Source of the DNA: an uncultured Prevotellaceae bacterium
Lineage (GTDB): Bacteria > Bacteroidota > Bacteroidia > Bacteroidales > Bacteroidaceae
NCBI GenBank assembly: GCA_946404865.1
Contig: CAMJFC010000036.1
Span: forward strand, 1-32,319
Reading direction: 5' to 3'
Length of the DNA: 32,319 nucleotides
The position numbers were made by a program, and so were the translations under genes. This document shows positions 6,750-16,000 of the stretch, one piece after another. The stretch's first letter is position 1. Every line of letters starts with the position of its first letter. The notes under the pieces were generated by a model that saw only the letters and a list, made by a program, of their open reading frames with translations, was not told where the DNA came from and searched no databases.

Positions 6750-9700
6750 GTGAAAAGATTTTTGTCGAGTCATCATTTTCTCTTAGGCGTGGCAGTCATC
6801 CTGATGATTGTCTCTGCTTGCAGTACGCAAAAAAATACGGCCAAGAGTCGATGGTGGCACGCATTCAATGCACGATACAACACCTACTATAACGGTAAAG
6901 TGGCCTATATCGACGGTTCGCTCGCCAAAGAGACCGGTAATAAAGACAATTTTACGGAGATGATTCCGCTTTATACCGTAGGCAATAAGCAAAGCAGGCA
7001 ATTGGGTTCCTCACAATTCGACCGTGCCATAGAGAAATCGCAGAAGGCCATCAAACAACACAGCATCAAGAAGCGCCCCGAATGGAACAAGAGTCGCAAG
7101 AAGACCGAACGCGACATCGAATGGCTCAGCCGGCGCGAGTACAACCCGTTTCTTTGGAAAGCGTGGATGTTGATGGGTCGTTCGCAATTCTACAAAGGCA
7201 ATTTTGAAGAAGCCGCAGCCACCTTCTCTTATATGAGCCGCTTGTATCAGACACAGCCCGCCATCTACGGCAAGGCCCGCGCCTGGTTGGCCAAGTGCTA
7301 CATCGAGATGGACTGGCTGTATGACGCTGAAGACGTCATCCGCAACATCAGCCGTGACAGCATCGACTGGCGGGCACAGAAAGAATGGGACTACACCTAC
7401 ACCGACTATTATCTTCACACGGGCGAATACGAGAAAGCCATCCCCTATCTGCGCAAGGTCATCAAGCATGAGATGCGTAAGAAACAAAAAGCCCGCGAGT
7501 GGTATCTGATGGGCCAGTTGCAAAGTGCCCTCGGCCACAAAAAGGAAGCCTACGACGCCTACCGCCACGTGATACGCCAAAGTCCGCCTTACGAGACCGA
7601 GTTCAACGCCCGTATCGCCATGACCGAGGTGATGGCCGAAGGTGGACAGACCCGCCAGGTCATCTCCAAGCTGAAACGCATGGCGGCCTCGGACAAGAAC
7701 AAGGATTATCTGGACCAGGTGTACTATGCTATGGGCAATATCTACCTGACCCAGCACGACACGCTGAATGCCATCGCCGCTTACGAGAAAGGCAATGAGA
7801 AAGGCACCCGCAACGGCATCGAGAAAGGTGTGCTGCTGTTGCGTTTGGGCGACCTGTATTGGGCGAAAGAGAAATTCAATGACGCGCAACGCTGCTATGG
7901 CTCCGCTATCGGCATGCTGGACCGCGACCGCAAAGACTACAAGCAACTGTCGGAACGGTCGAAGGTGCTCGACGAACTGGTGCCCTACACGGATGCCGTG
8001 CACTTGCAAGACTCTCTCCAAATTCTCGCCAACATGGACGAGGCGAGCCGCAACGCCGCCATCGACAAGGTGATTGAGGCTCTCATCAAAAAAGAGAAAG
8101 AAGAGAAGCGGAAACAACAGGAAGCCGAGGCCGAGCAGGTGCAGCAACGCAACGGAGGCGACCAGAACCGGAACCTGAACCAACAGCGAAACAAGCAGCC
8201 GACCACGAATGCCGCCCCCCTTGGCGAGAAAGACGGACAGTGGTATTTCTACAACCCATTAGCGGTGAGCCAAGGTAAGGCCACGTTCCAGAAACAATGG
8301 GGCAAGCGTGAGAATGTGGACGACTGGCAGCGTGTGAACAAGACGGTGGTAGGCGGTGATTTCAACATGCCCGACCAAGCCGAGATGACGCAAGAGATGC
8401 TCGACTCCATCAGCAAGGTAGAAGCAGTCCAAGACTCCATCGACCAAGCGAAAGAAGACCCCGCAAACGACCCGCACAAACGGGAATACTATCTGGCACA
8501 GATACCTTTCACGGAAGAACAGGTGACCGCCAGCAATGCTATCATCAAAGACGGTCTCCACCACTCCGGAGTCATCTTCAAGGACAAACTCGACAACCTG
8601 CGCCTGAGCGAGAAACAACTGAGGCGGCTCACGGACTTCTATCCCGACTATGAGCAGATGGATGATGTCTATTACCACCTCTTCCTGCTCTATTCGCGCC
8701 GGGGCGAGACCGCCATTGCCAATGAATATGTGGAGCTGTTGCGCACAAAATACCCTGAGAGCCAATGGACCACTGTGCTCACCGACCCTTATTTCCGCGA
8801 GAACTCACTCTTCGGCGTACAGATAGAAGACTCGCTCTACGCCGCCACCTATGAAGCCTTCAAGGCCGACCGTTATAGCGAAGTGGCCGGCAACGCACAT
8901 ATCTCAGAGACCCGCTTCCCACTCGGAGCCAACCGCGATAAGTTCATCTTCATCAACGGCTTGAGCATGCTCAACAACGGCAACGTCAACGGTTGTGTAG
9001 AGGCCATGAACGATGTGGTCAAGAACTATCCGAAGAGCCGCATCAGCGAGATGGCCGGCATGATTGTCAACGGTGTGAAAGCCGGACGCCAACTGCACGG
9101 CGGCAAGTTCGACCTGGGAGATGTCTGGAGCCGCCGCACCGCGGTGCTCAACGACAGCGACTCGCTCGCCGCCCGACAGTTCACCGACGACCGCAACGCC
9201 GACTTCATCTTCATGTTGGCCTATAGTCCCGACTCGCTCAATGAGGACCAGTTGCTCTACGAGATGGCACGGTTTAACTTCACCAACTTCATCGTGCGCA
9301 ACTTCGACCTGACCATAGCGGGTACAGACGATTTGCACCAGATGCAAATCACAGGATTCCGCAACTTCGACGAAGCCCATCAATACGCCCAACAAGTGTA
9401 TGCCAACGAGGGCGTGGTACGGCGTATGAACAACCAAGCCCGCGCCATCATCATCAGCCGGCCTAACCTGGAACTGCTCGGCACCCTCTTCAGCTATGAC
9501 GATTACGACGAATACTATTCGAAACACTTCGCACCGCTGAAAGTCAATACCCGCTATCTGCTGTCTGACCCTGACGGCTATGCCGACGCGTCCGAGCCCA
9601 AACTCAACCCGTTGCCCGAATCCATTGAAAAACTGTCGCCCGTAGGATTACAGAAACGAGAACTGAAAGAGAAGCCTGCAGATGACGGCACGATGGTGAT

Positions 9701-10313
9701 TGATGACAGCGGAAAGGTCATTGACAATGGCGGAAAAGTCGTTGACGATGGTGGAACATTCATCGATGACAGTGGAACGAACATTGACAATGGCGGAACG
9801 GTCATTGACGACGGCGGAACGGTCATTGACGACGAACCTATTACCCCGAATAACGACAATCGGAATCCGATAGAGCCGAAGAATCCTATTGATAATATCG
9901 ACGATATCGAATTGATTGACCAAACAGGCAGCACGGAACCAACGAAGCCTACACGGGTACGACCCAATCGTCCCTCACAACCTGTCACACCGACACCGCC
10001 GACGCAACCTGAAACGCCCACGCCACCCACGCCGCCTGTGACACCTCCTACGCCAGTAGAGCCAACACCTCCTGTGACGCCAGTGACACCGGAACAACCG
10101 ACATCACCTGTGACACCACAGCCGTCCATTGAAGACGATGTGTATGAGATAGACGATGACGGCAATGACGATGACGACGATGTGGACATCATCTTCGATG
10201 ACTTCGACACGCCCTCTACACCTCCACAGAACAACAATAACAATAATAACAATCAGCAACCCCAGCAAGGTTATGATTTGGAGGACGAGTACTACGAATT
10301 AGACGGTTTTTAA
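6750..10313 (+). CDS. porW: T9SS TPR lipoprotein PorW/SprE-like
   Basis: 1187 residues from a GTG start (the ATG two bases earlier runs straight into TGA). A lipoprotein signal peptide ends in VSAC, so Cys24 is the lipid anchor. Next comes the family start (SRWWHAFNARYNTYYNGK), then TPR-type helical repeats to about residue 400, a Lys/Glu/Gln-rich coiled stretch (about 445-490), and a second helical region to about 970. PorW/SprE is needed for T9SS function and is thought to link the periplasmic PorK/N ring to other parts. Odd feature: from residue 978 the tail is low-complexity, with seven-residue DDGGTVI repeats, a Pro/Thr-rich stretch, an Asp-rich stretch and an Asn run, ending in an acidic aromatic motif (EDEYYELDGF). 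Only 18 bases separate it from porX, so the two are co-transcribed. Confidence 0.9.
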   Translation: MKRFLSSHHFLLGVAVILMIVSACSTQKNTAKSRWWHAFNARYNTYYNGKVAYIDGSLAKETGNKDNFTEMIPLYTVGNKQSRQLGSSQFDRAIEKSQKAIKQHSIKKRPEWNKSRKKTERDIEWLSRREYNPFLWKAWMLMGRSQFYKGNFEEAAATFSYMSRLYQTQPAIYGKARAWLAKCYIEMDWLYDAEDVIRNISRDSIDWRAQKEWDYTYTDYYLHTGEYEKAIPYLRKVIKHEMRKKQKAREWYLMGQLQSALGHKKEAYDAYRHVIRQSPPYETEFNARIAMTEVMAEGGQTRQVISKLKRMAASDKNKDYLDQVYYAMGNIYLTQHDTLNAIAAYEKGNEKGTRNGIEKGVLLLRLGDLYWAKEKFNDAQRCYGSAIGMLDRDRKDYKQLSERSKVLDELVPYTDAVHLQDSLQILANMDEASRNAAIDKVIEALIKKEKEEKRKQQEAEAEQVQQRNGGDQNRNLNQQRNKQPTTNAAPLGEKDGQWYFYNPLAVSQGKATFQKQWGKRENVDDWQRVNKTVVGGDFNMPDQAEMTQEMLDSISKVEAVQDSIDQAKEDPANDPHKREYYLAQIPFTEEQVTASNAIIKDGLHHSGVIFKDKLDNLRLSEKQLRRLTDFYPDYEQMDDVYYHLFLLYSRRGETAIANEYVELLRTKYPESQWTTVLTDPYFRENSLFGVQIEDSLYAATYEAFKADRYSEVAGNAHISETRFPLGANRDKFIFINGLSMLNNGNVNGCVEAMNDVVKNYPKSRISEMAGMIVNGVKAGRQLHGGKFDLGDVWSRRTAVLNDSDSLAARQFTDDRNADFIFMLAYSPDSLNEDQLLYEMARFNFTNFIVRNFDLTIAGTDDLHQMQITGFRNFDEAHQYAQQVYANEGVVRRMNNQARAIIISRPNLELLGTLFSYDDYDEYYSKHFAPLKVNTRYLLSDPDGYADASEPKLNPLPESIEKLSPVGLQKRELKEKPADDGTMVIDDSGKVIDNGGKVVDDGGTFIDDSGTNIDNGGTVIDDGGTVIDDEPITPNNDNRNPIEPKNPIDNIDDIELIDQTGSTEPTKPTRVRPNRPSQPVTPTPPTQPETPTPPTPPVTPPTPVEPTPPVTPVTPEQPTSPVTPQPSIEDDVYEIDDDGNDDDDDVDIIFDDFDTPSTPPQNNNNNNNNQQPQQGYDLEDEYYELDGF
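9681..9835 (+). repeat. 21-bp coding tandem repeat inside porW
   Basis: About seven units encode DD(S/G)G(K/T)VI-type heptads in frame. Units vary mainly at a few codon positions and the last ones are nearly identical, which suggests recent expansion. Confidence 0.8.
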
Positions 10314-10331
10314 TCGAAAACACCCCTCAGC

Positions 10332-11894
10332 ATGAGCAACGGATTATTATTGTGGGTAGATGATGAGATAGAACTGCTCAAAGCCCACATCCTCTTTTTA
10401 CAAAAAAAAGGATATGAGGTGGTCACTGCCAACAACGGCAGCGACGCCATCGACCAGTGCCGCCAACAATCTTTCGACCTGATACTGCTCGACGAGATGA
10501 TGCCCGGACTGACTGGCCTTGAGACTCTTCAGCACATGAAGGAAATCACACCGATGACCCCGGTGGTGATGGTGACCAAGAGCGAAGAGGAGGACATCAT
10601 GAACCAGGCCATCGGCTCGAAAATCGCCGATTACCTCATCAAACCCGTGAACCCCAACCAAATTCTGCTCACTCTCAAAAAGAATATCCACCGCAAGGAG
10701 ATTGTTGCAGAAGTAACACAGAGCGGTTATCAGCAGAATTTTCAGAACATCAGTATGCAAATCGCTGACTGCAAAACGTTCAGCGATTGGGTTGACGTGT
10801 ATAAGCGCTTGGTTCACTGGGAGTTGGAGTTGAGCAGCGCCAACACCAACATGAGCGACATCTTGATGATGCAGAAAGAAGACGCCAACAACGGTTTCTG
10901 CAAATACATCAAAAGCCACTATCTGGACTGGGTGGCACCCGGCGCCAAACCCACAGCCGACAAGCCGTTGCTCAGCAACGAGGTGTTTAAGAAAAAAATC
11001 TTCCCGCTGCTGGACCAAGGCGAAAAAGTGTTTCTCATTGTCATTGACAACTTCCGTTACGACCAATGGCGCACGTTGGCAGCAGAAATCGCCGACCAGT
11101 TTGACATTGACGAAGATTTGTACTGCAGCATCCTCCCCACCGCAACGCAATACGCCCGCAATGCCATCTTCAGCGGGTTGATGCCCCAGCAAATCGCACA
11201 GATGTTTCCCGAACTTTGGGTGGACGAAGATGAGGAAGAGGGCAAGAACCTGAACGAAGGACCGCTGATTGGCACGCAAATCGAGCGCTACCGACGGCAC
11301 GACACCTACTCGTATCATAAAATCAACAACTCAGCCGATGCAGACACTTTCTTGAGTCAGTTGAACAAGTTGAAATCCAACAACTTGAATGTCGTGGTGT
11401 TTAACTTCATCGACATGCTGTCGCACGCCCGTACAGAATCGAAGATGGTGCGCGAACTGGCCAGCAATGAATCCGCCTATCGCAGCATCACGCTCAGCTG
11501 GTTCCGCCATTCTGTCATGGCCGACCTGTTTAGCGCCCTGTCGCAGACGGACTATAAGGTGATTGTCACCACCGACCACGGCAGTATCAGAGCTTCAAAG
11601 CCCGTAAGAATTATCGGCGACCGCAACACCAACACCAACCTGCGCTACAAACTGGGCAAGAATCTGAGTTACAACCCGAAGGATGTGTTCACCATCAAAA
11701 ATCCCCGTCAGGCTCAGTTGCCGGCACCCAACCTCAGCACCACCTACGTGTTTGCCACGGGTGAGGATTTCTTCGCCTACCCCAACAATTACAATTACTA
11801 TGTGTCGTACTATAAAGACACCTTCCAACATGGTGGCATCTCGATGGAAGAGATGATTATCCCCATCGTGACACTGACAGGGAAGAAAAGGTAG
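10332..11894 (+). CDS. porX: T9SS response regulator PorX (receiver + PglZ/alkaline-phosphatase-like domain)
   Basis: 520 residues. An N-terminal receiver domain (1-120) has acidic Asp10/Asp11, phospho-acceptor Asp54 in LILLDEMMPG, Thr82 and Lys104. A helical linker is followed by a PglZ domain of the alkaline-phosphatase superfamily (from about 230): IVIDNFRYDQW with Asp239, SILPTATQYARNAIFSG with the likely Thr nucleophile (270-272), FIDMLSHAR with Asp361 and His365, TTDHGS with Asp415 and His416, and QHGGISMEEMI with His500. The metal-site set is complete, so the domain should be active. In Porphyromonas gingivalis PorX works with histidine kinase PorY to control T9SS gene expression and is reported to act on oligonucleotides. 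No porY is in this window. Confidence 0.95.
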   Translation: MSNGLLLWVDDEIELLKAHILFLQKKGYEVVTANNGSDAIDQCRQQSFDLILLDEMMPGLTGLETLQHMKEITPMTPVVMVTKSEEEDIMNQAIGSKIADYLIKPVNPNQILLTLKKNIHRKEIVAEVTQSGYQQNFQNISMQIADCKTFSDWVDVYKRLVHWELELSSANTNMSDILMMQKEDANNGFCKYIKSHYLDWVAPGAKPTADKPLLSNEVFKKKIFPLLDQGEKVFLIVIDNFRYDQWRTLAAEIADQFDIDEDLYCSILPTATQYARNAIFSGLMPQQIAQMFPELWVDEDEEEGKNLNEGPLIGTQIERYRRHDTYSYHKINNSADADTFLSQLNKLKSNNLNVVVFNFIDMLSHARTESKMVRELASNESAYRSITLSWFRHSVMADLFSALSQTDYKVIVTTDHGSIRASKPVRIIGDRNTNTNLRYKLGKNLSYNPKDVFTIKNPRQAQLPAPNLSTTYVFATGEDFFAYPNNYNYYVSYYKDTFQHGGISMEEMIIPIVTLTGKKR

Positions 11895-11896
11895 TT

Positions 11897-12006
11897 GGAA
11901 TGTTGAATTTTGAATGTTGAGTTGTCGCCTGCGGCGATGAAGAATGTTGAATGTTGAATTGGTAATTGTGAACTGTGAATTGTGAATTGGTAATTGTGAA
12001 TTATAG
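11897..12006. repeat. Stacked TGAATGTTGAA / TGTGAATTG intergenic repeats
   Basis: Units such as GAATGTTGAAT and AATTGTGAATTGGTAATTG follow each other from just after porX to seven bases before tsaE, broken by a GC-rich palindrome CGCCTGCGGCG. Such stacks occur between genes in many Prevotella-like genomes. No gene is seen in it. Confidence 0.7.
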
Positions 12007-12012
12007 AAGACT

Positions 12013-12426
12013 ATGACAATAGAGATAAAAGATTTGGAACATATCGGCGATGCCGCGCGTGAGTTTGTGGGCGCGATGGGCGATGCCACCGTGTTTGCTT
12101 TTTACGGCAAGATGGGAGCTGGCAAAACCACATTTATCAAAGCCGTATGCGAGGTATTAGGTGTGGAGGATGTCATCACCTCCCCCACCTTCGCCATCGT
12201 CAATGAATACCGTTCGGCCACGACCGATGAGTTGATTTACCACTTCGATTTCTACCGCATCAAGAAATTGGAAGAGGTGTATGACTTGGGATATGAGGAC
12301 TATTTCTACAGCGGTGCCGTCTGCTTCATTGAATGGCCCGAACTGATTGAGGAACTTCTGCCCGAAGATGCCGTTCGGGTGAAGATTACGGAGGAAGAGG
12401 GGAAGAGAACGATTTCTTTCTCTTGA
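12013..12426 (+). CDS. tsaE: tRNA N6-threonylcarbamoyladenosine synthesis ATPase TsaE
   Basis: 137 residues, normal for the family. The Walker A motif GKMGAGKTT lies at residues 32-40, followed by [19 protein letters not shown] and CFIEWPE, all typical TsaE motifs. TsaE is the P-loop ATPase that helps TsaB/TsaD make the t6A modification at position 37 of ANN-decoding tRNAs, in the cytoplasm. It follows porX after the repeat-filled gap and ends before a strong hairpin terminator at 12442-12469. Confidence 0.96.
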   Translation: MTIEIKDLEHIGDAAREFVGAMGDATVFAFYGKMGAGKTTFIKAVCEVLGVEDVITSPTFAIVNEYRSATTDELIYHFDFYRIKKLEEVYDLGYEDYFYSGAVCFIEWPELIEELLPEDAVRVKITEEEGKRTISFS

Positions 12427-12441
12427 TGTTGGAAACTGATA

Positions 12442-12469
12442 AAGGGGTGATGCCGCGGCATCGCCCCTT
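12442..12469. terminator. Hairpin terminator after tsaE
   Basis: A 13-bp stem (AAGGGGTGATGCC with its complement, one G-U pair) is followed on the plus strand by CACTTGTTTTG. It lies between converging tsaE and trxA and may serve both. Confidence 0.7.
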
Positions 12470-12540
12470 CACTTGTTTTGTAGATGATTGCCGCTTTCCG
12501 GGTCGCAGCTGACGACTCGGATTGCAGTTAGCGTTTCTGA

Positions 12541-12855
12541 TTACAGCAGAGCCTTGAATTTCTCGTCCAGGACAGCTTTTCCGGCAGCACCGACGAAGCG
12601 GTCAACCAACTCGCCGTTCTTGAAGAAGAGGATGGTGGGGATATTACGCACACCATATTCCATGGCGATGTCGTCGTTCTCCTCCACATCACATTTTCCC
12701 ACGACGATACGTCCGTCATAATCACTGGCCAGTTCTGAGATGACAGGTCCCAGCATACGACAGGGTCCGCACCATGTGGCCCACAGGTCAACGACTAATG
12801 GCAGGTTACCATTCTTATAGCTCTCGAAATTCTCAGTTGTGATTGTTACTTCCAT
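12541..12855 (-). CDS. trxA: Thioredoxin
   Basis: 104 residues from ATG 12855. An in-frame upstream start at 12894 would add 13 hydrophobic residues (MTIIVSFLIILLL), but the short form matches cytoplasmic thioredoxin and is preferred. The active site WCGPC has Cys29 and Cys32, and the cis-proline is Pro73 in NIPTILF. It reduces protein disulfides, using thioredoxin reductase. It lies downstream of dnaE on the same strand with a gap of 169 bases. The closest match to a -7 box is an imperfect TTGATTTG around 12893-12900, so its promoter is not clear. Confidence 0.95.
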   Translation of the reverse strand: MEVTITTENFESYKNGNLPLVVDLWATWCGPCRMLGPVISELASDYDGRIVVGKCDVEENDDIAMEYGVRNIPTILFFKNGELVDRFVGAAGKAVLDEKFKALL

Positions 12856-12982
12856 CAGTAAAAGAATAATTAAAAATGAAACAATAATTGTCAAATCAAT
12901 GAAAGGAGCGAACAGACGCCCTTCTTTCTGTCAATATCAAGCAAAAAGCATGCCAATGGACGAGCCACAGACATCATGACCC

Positions 12983-13024
12983 CATGACCTTAAAAACTCA
13001 TAGCTTCATGACCTCAAAAACTCA
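12983..13024. repeat. 18-base direct repeat just downstream of dnaE
   Basis: CATGACCTTAAAAACTCA at 12983-13000 and a one-base variant at 13007-13024, 24 bases apart. The second copy touches the dnaE stop codon. A further CATGACC-like piece (TCATGACC) lies just before. Confidence 0.7.
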
Positions 13025-16000
13025 CTAATTGATATGATAGTTCATGCCCTCGTTGGAATCGATGAACTGGGTGAGTTCATGCTTCAGGTTGACCGAGACG
13101 GACTTGCTTCGCAACATGACATGCGTTTTCTCGCCCGGTTCATGTATCTGCACATAGACAGCTGTTGTGCCAGGACTGTCGCGGAGCAGCGTGGCGAGGT
13201 CAGAGGCCGTGGTGTCATCAAACTTATCGGCATCGATGGTGATGGTGATACGCTCGATGCGCTGTTCTTTCACGGTCTGCAGGTATTGTATGTCAGCGAT
13301 TTTGAAGTCAATGAACGTACTGGTTTCAAAGCGCTTAGTGCATTTCGCCTTAATCAGCACCGAGCATCCCTCGGTGAGCATCCCCTGCCAGTGTCCCCAG
13401 TCTTCACCGAAGAGTGCCAGTTCGCCCGACCCTTCGAAGTCTTCAAGGGTGACGAATCCGCAGGGTTTCCCCGTCTTGGTGAATTTCGACTTTACCGCCG
13501 TGACGATGCCGCCGAGCAAAATCTCCTGCTTTTTGAGCAGTGCCTCTTTGTCGTCAAGTTCCTGGCAATGGGTATTGCACATGTGGTTGAGCACAATGTC
13601 GTATTCATCCAGTGGGTGAGCGGAGAGGTAGATACCCACGAGGTCGCGTTCGCGGTTGAGCCGCTCAATGGCGCTCCAACTCTCTGCTTCGGGTATGGTC
13701 GGCAGAGACAGTTCGACAGGTTCCAAATCACCGAAAAGTGAATTTTGCGCCTCCGCTGCCGCTTGTTGGTATTGTTGCCCGTGACGGACCAACGTATCGA
13801 GGAAGACGACACCTTTATTATTGGTCGCAAAATAGCGTTCACGAGCGATGCCGAAACTGTCAAAACCACCGCTGAGCGCCAGACTCTCAAATGCCTTTCT
13901 GTTGACAGCGCCTAAATTCACACGTTGTGCGAAATCGAACACGCTCTTATAGGGGCCGTTCTTCTCGCGCTCGGAGATAATCGCCTCGGCAGCCGACTCG
14001 CCCATACCTTTGATGGCAGCCAGTCCGAAACGGATCTCACCTTTCTTATTAGAACCAAACTTTAGGTAACTCTCATTGACATCGGGTCCGAGCGTGGGAA
14101 TGCCCATCGACTTGCACTCGTCCATCAGTTTGGTGATTTCCTTGATGTCGTTCTTGCGCCGGCTCATGATGGCCGCCATGAACTGCGCCGGATAGTGAGC
14201 CTTGAGATAAGCCGTCTGATAGGCCACCCATGAATAGCAAGTGGCATGACTCTTGTTGAAGGCATAGGAGGCGAACTTCTTCCAGTCGCCCCAGATCTTC
14301 TTCAACACCTCAGGGTCGTGACCGTTTTTCTTTCCACCCTCAAGGAATTTGGGTTCCATGGCGTTAACGATAGCCTCCTTCTTCTTACCCATCGCTTTTC
14401 GCAGCGCATCGCTCTCGCCACGGGTGAAATTGGCCAGTTGACGTGAGAGCAACATCACCTGCTCCTGATAGACGGTGATTCCGTAAGTGTCTTTGAGATA
14501 TTTCTCCATGCAGGGAATATCGTAGGCCACGAGCGAGGGGTCGTTCTTACGCTTGATGAAATCGGGGATATAGTCCATAGGTCCCGGCCGGTAGAGGGCG
14601 TTCATAGCGATAAGGTCCTCAAAGACGGTAGGATGGAGTTCGCGCAGGTATTTCTGCATGCCGGGCGACTCAAACTGGAATGTTCCGATGGTTTGTCCCT
14701 TCTGATACAGTTCATACGTCAAGGGGTCATCGATGGGGATGGTGTCCAGGTCGATGATGTCGCCCGTGCTCAGTCTGACATTCTCCACGGCCTCTTTCAA
14801 CTCCGAGAGTGTTTTCAGTCCGAGGAAGTCCATTTTGATGAGACCTGTCTCTTCGATGACATGTCCGTCGTATTGTGTGCACAGCACCTTCTCGCCCTTG
14901 TTGTCAGGGTCGTCGGCTGTTGACACCGGCACCCAATCGCTGATGGCGTCGCGGCAGATGATGGTGCCGCAGGCGTGAATGCCCGTGCCACGCACCGTGC
15001 CTTCGAGCATGCGCGCATATTTGATGGTATTGCTCAGTTTCGGGTCGGTCGACACCTCTGCCTCACGCAATGCCGGCACATATTTGATGGCATTGGTGAG
15101 ATTCATCTTGGCATTGTCGGGCAAGCGGTCGGGAATCTCCTTGCAAAGGCGGTTGGAAGTGTCGAGCGGCAGTCGCTCCACCCTTGCCACATCCTTGATG
15201 GAGTTTTTCGTGGCCATGGTGCTGTAGGTGATGATATGCGCCACCTTGTCGTGTCCGTATTTATCCTCGACCCATTTCAGCACGCGTCCCCGTCCATCGT
15301 CGTCGAAGTCGGTGTCGATATCAGGCAGCGAGATACGGTCGGGATTGAGGAAACGTTCAAACAGCAGGTCGTATTTGATGGGGTCGATTTTGGTGATACC
15401 TAAGCAATAAGCCACCACCGAACCGGCAGCAGAGCCACGTCCCGGACCCACCATCACGTCGAGTTCGTCGCGTGCGGAGTTGATGAAGTCTTGCACGATG
15501 AGGAAGTAGCCGGGGAATCCCATCGTCTTCATGATATGCAGTTCGAACTTCACCCGTTCGGCCACCTCGTCGCTCAGCGGGTCACCATAGAGGCGTTTGG
15601 CTCCTTCGTAAGCCAGCTTGGCCAGATAATCGGCCTCGAACTTAATCCGGTAGATTTTCTCATAGCCTCCTAAGTGTGCGATTTTCTTCTGTCCTTCCTC
15701 TGGCGGCAACGGGTTTTCGCCATTCTCGTCGGAGGTGAATTCCTTGTATAGGTCTTCCTCCGAATATTTTTTTCGGATATCCTCTTCCGTGCCGAAGCTC
15801 TCTGGTATGGGGAAGAACGGCATGATGGGATCGTGGTTGATACTGTAGATTTCCACCTTGTCGAGGATTTCCAATGTATTGGAGAGGCTTTCGGGCACAT
15901 CAGCGAACACCTGGTTCATCTCCTCACGCGTCTTGAACCACTCCTGCTTGGTATAGCGCAGACGGTTAGGGTCGTCAAGGTCTTTCGAGGTGGAGAGGCA

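Noticed and set aside
7011..8183. 390-codon minus-strand frame opposite porW
   Set aside because: It mirrors the TPR region of porW; its Val/Leu/His-rich composition is typical of the reverse of a high-GC coding frame, and it lacks its own motifs.
12856..12894. Longer thioredoxin start giving a hydrophobic N-terminus
   Set aside because: The extra 13 residues are not followed by a signal cleavage site, and the shorter start matches ordinary cytoplasmic thioredoxin length.
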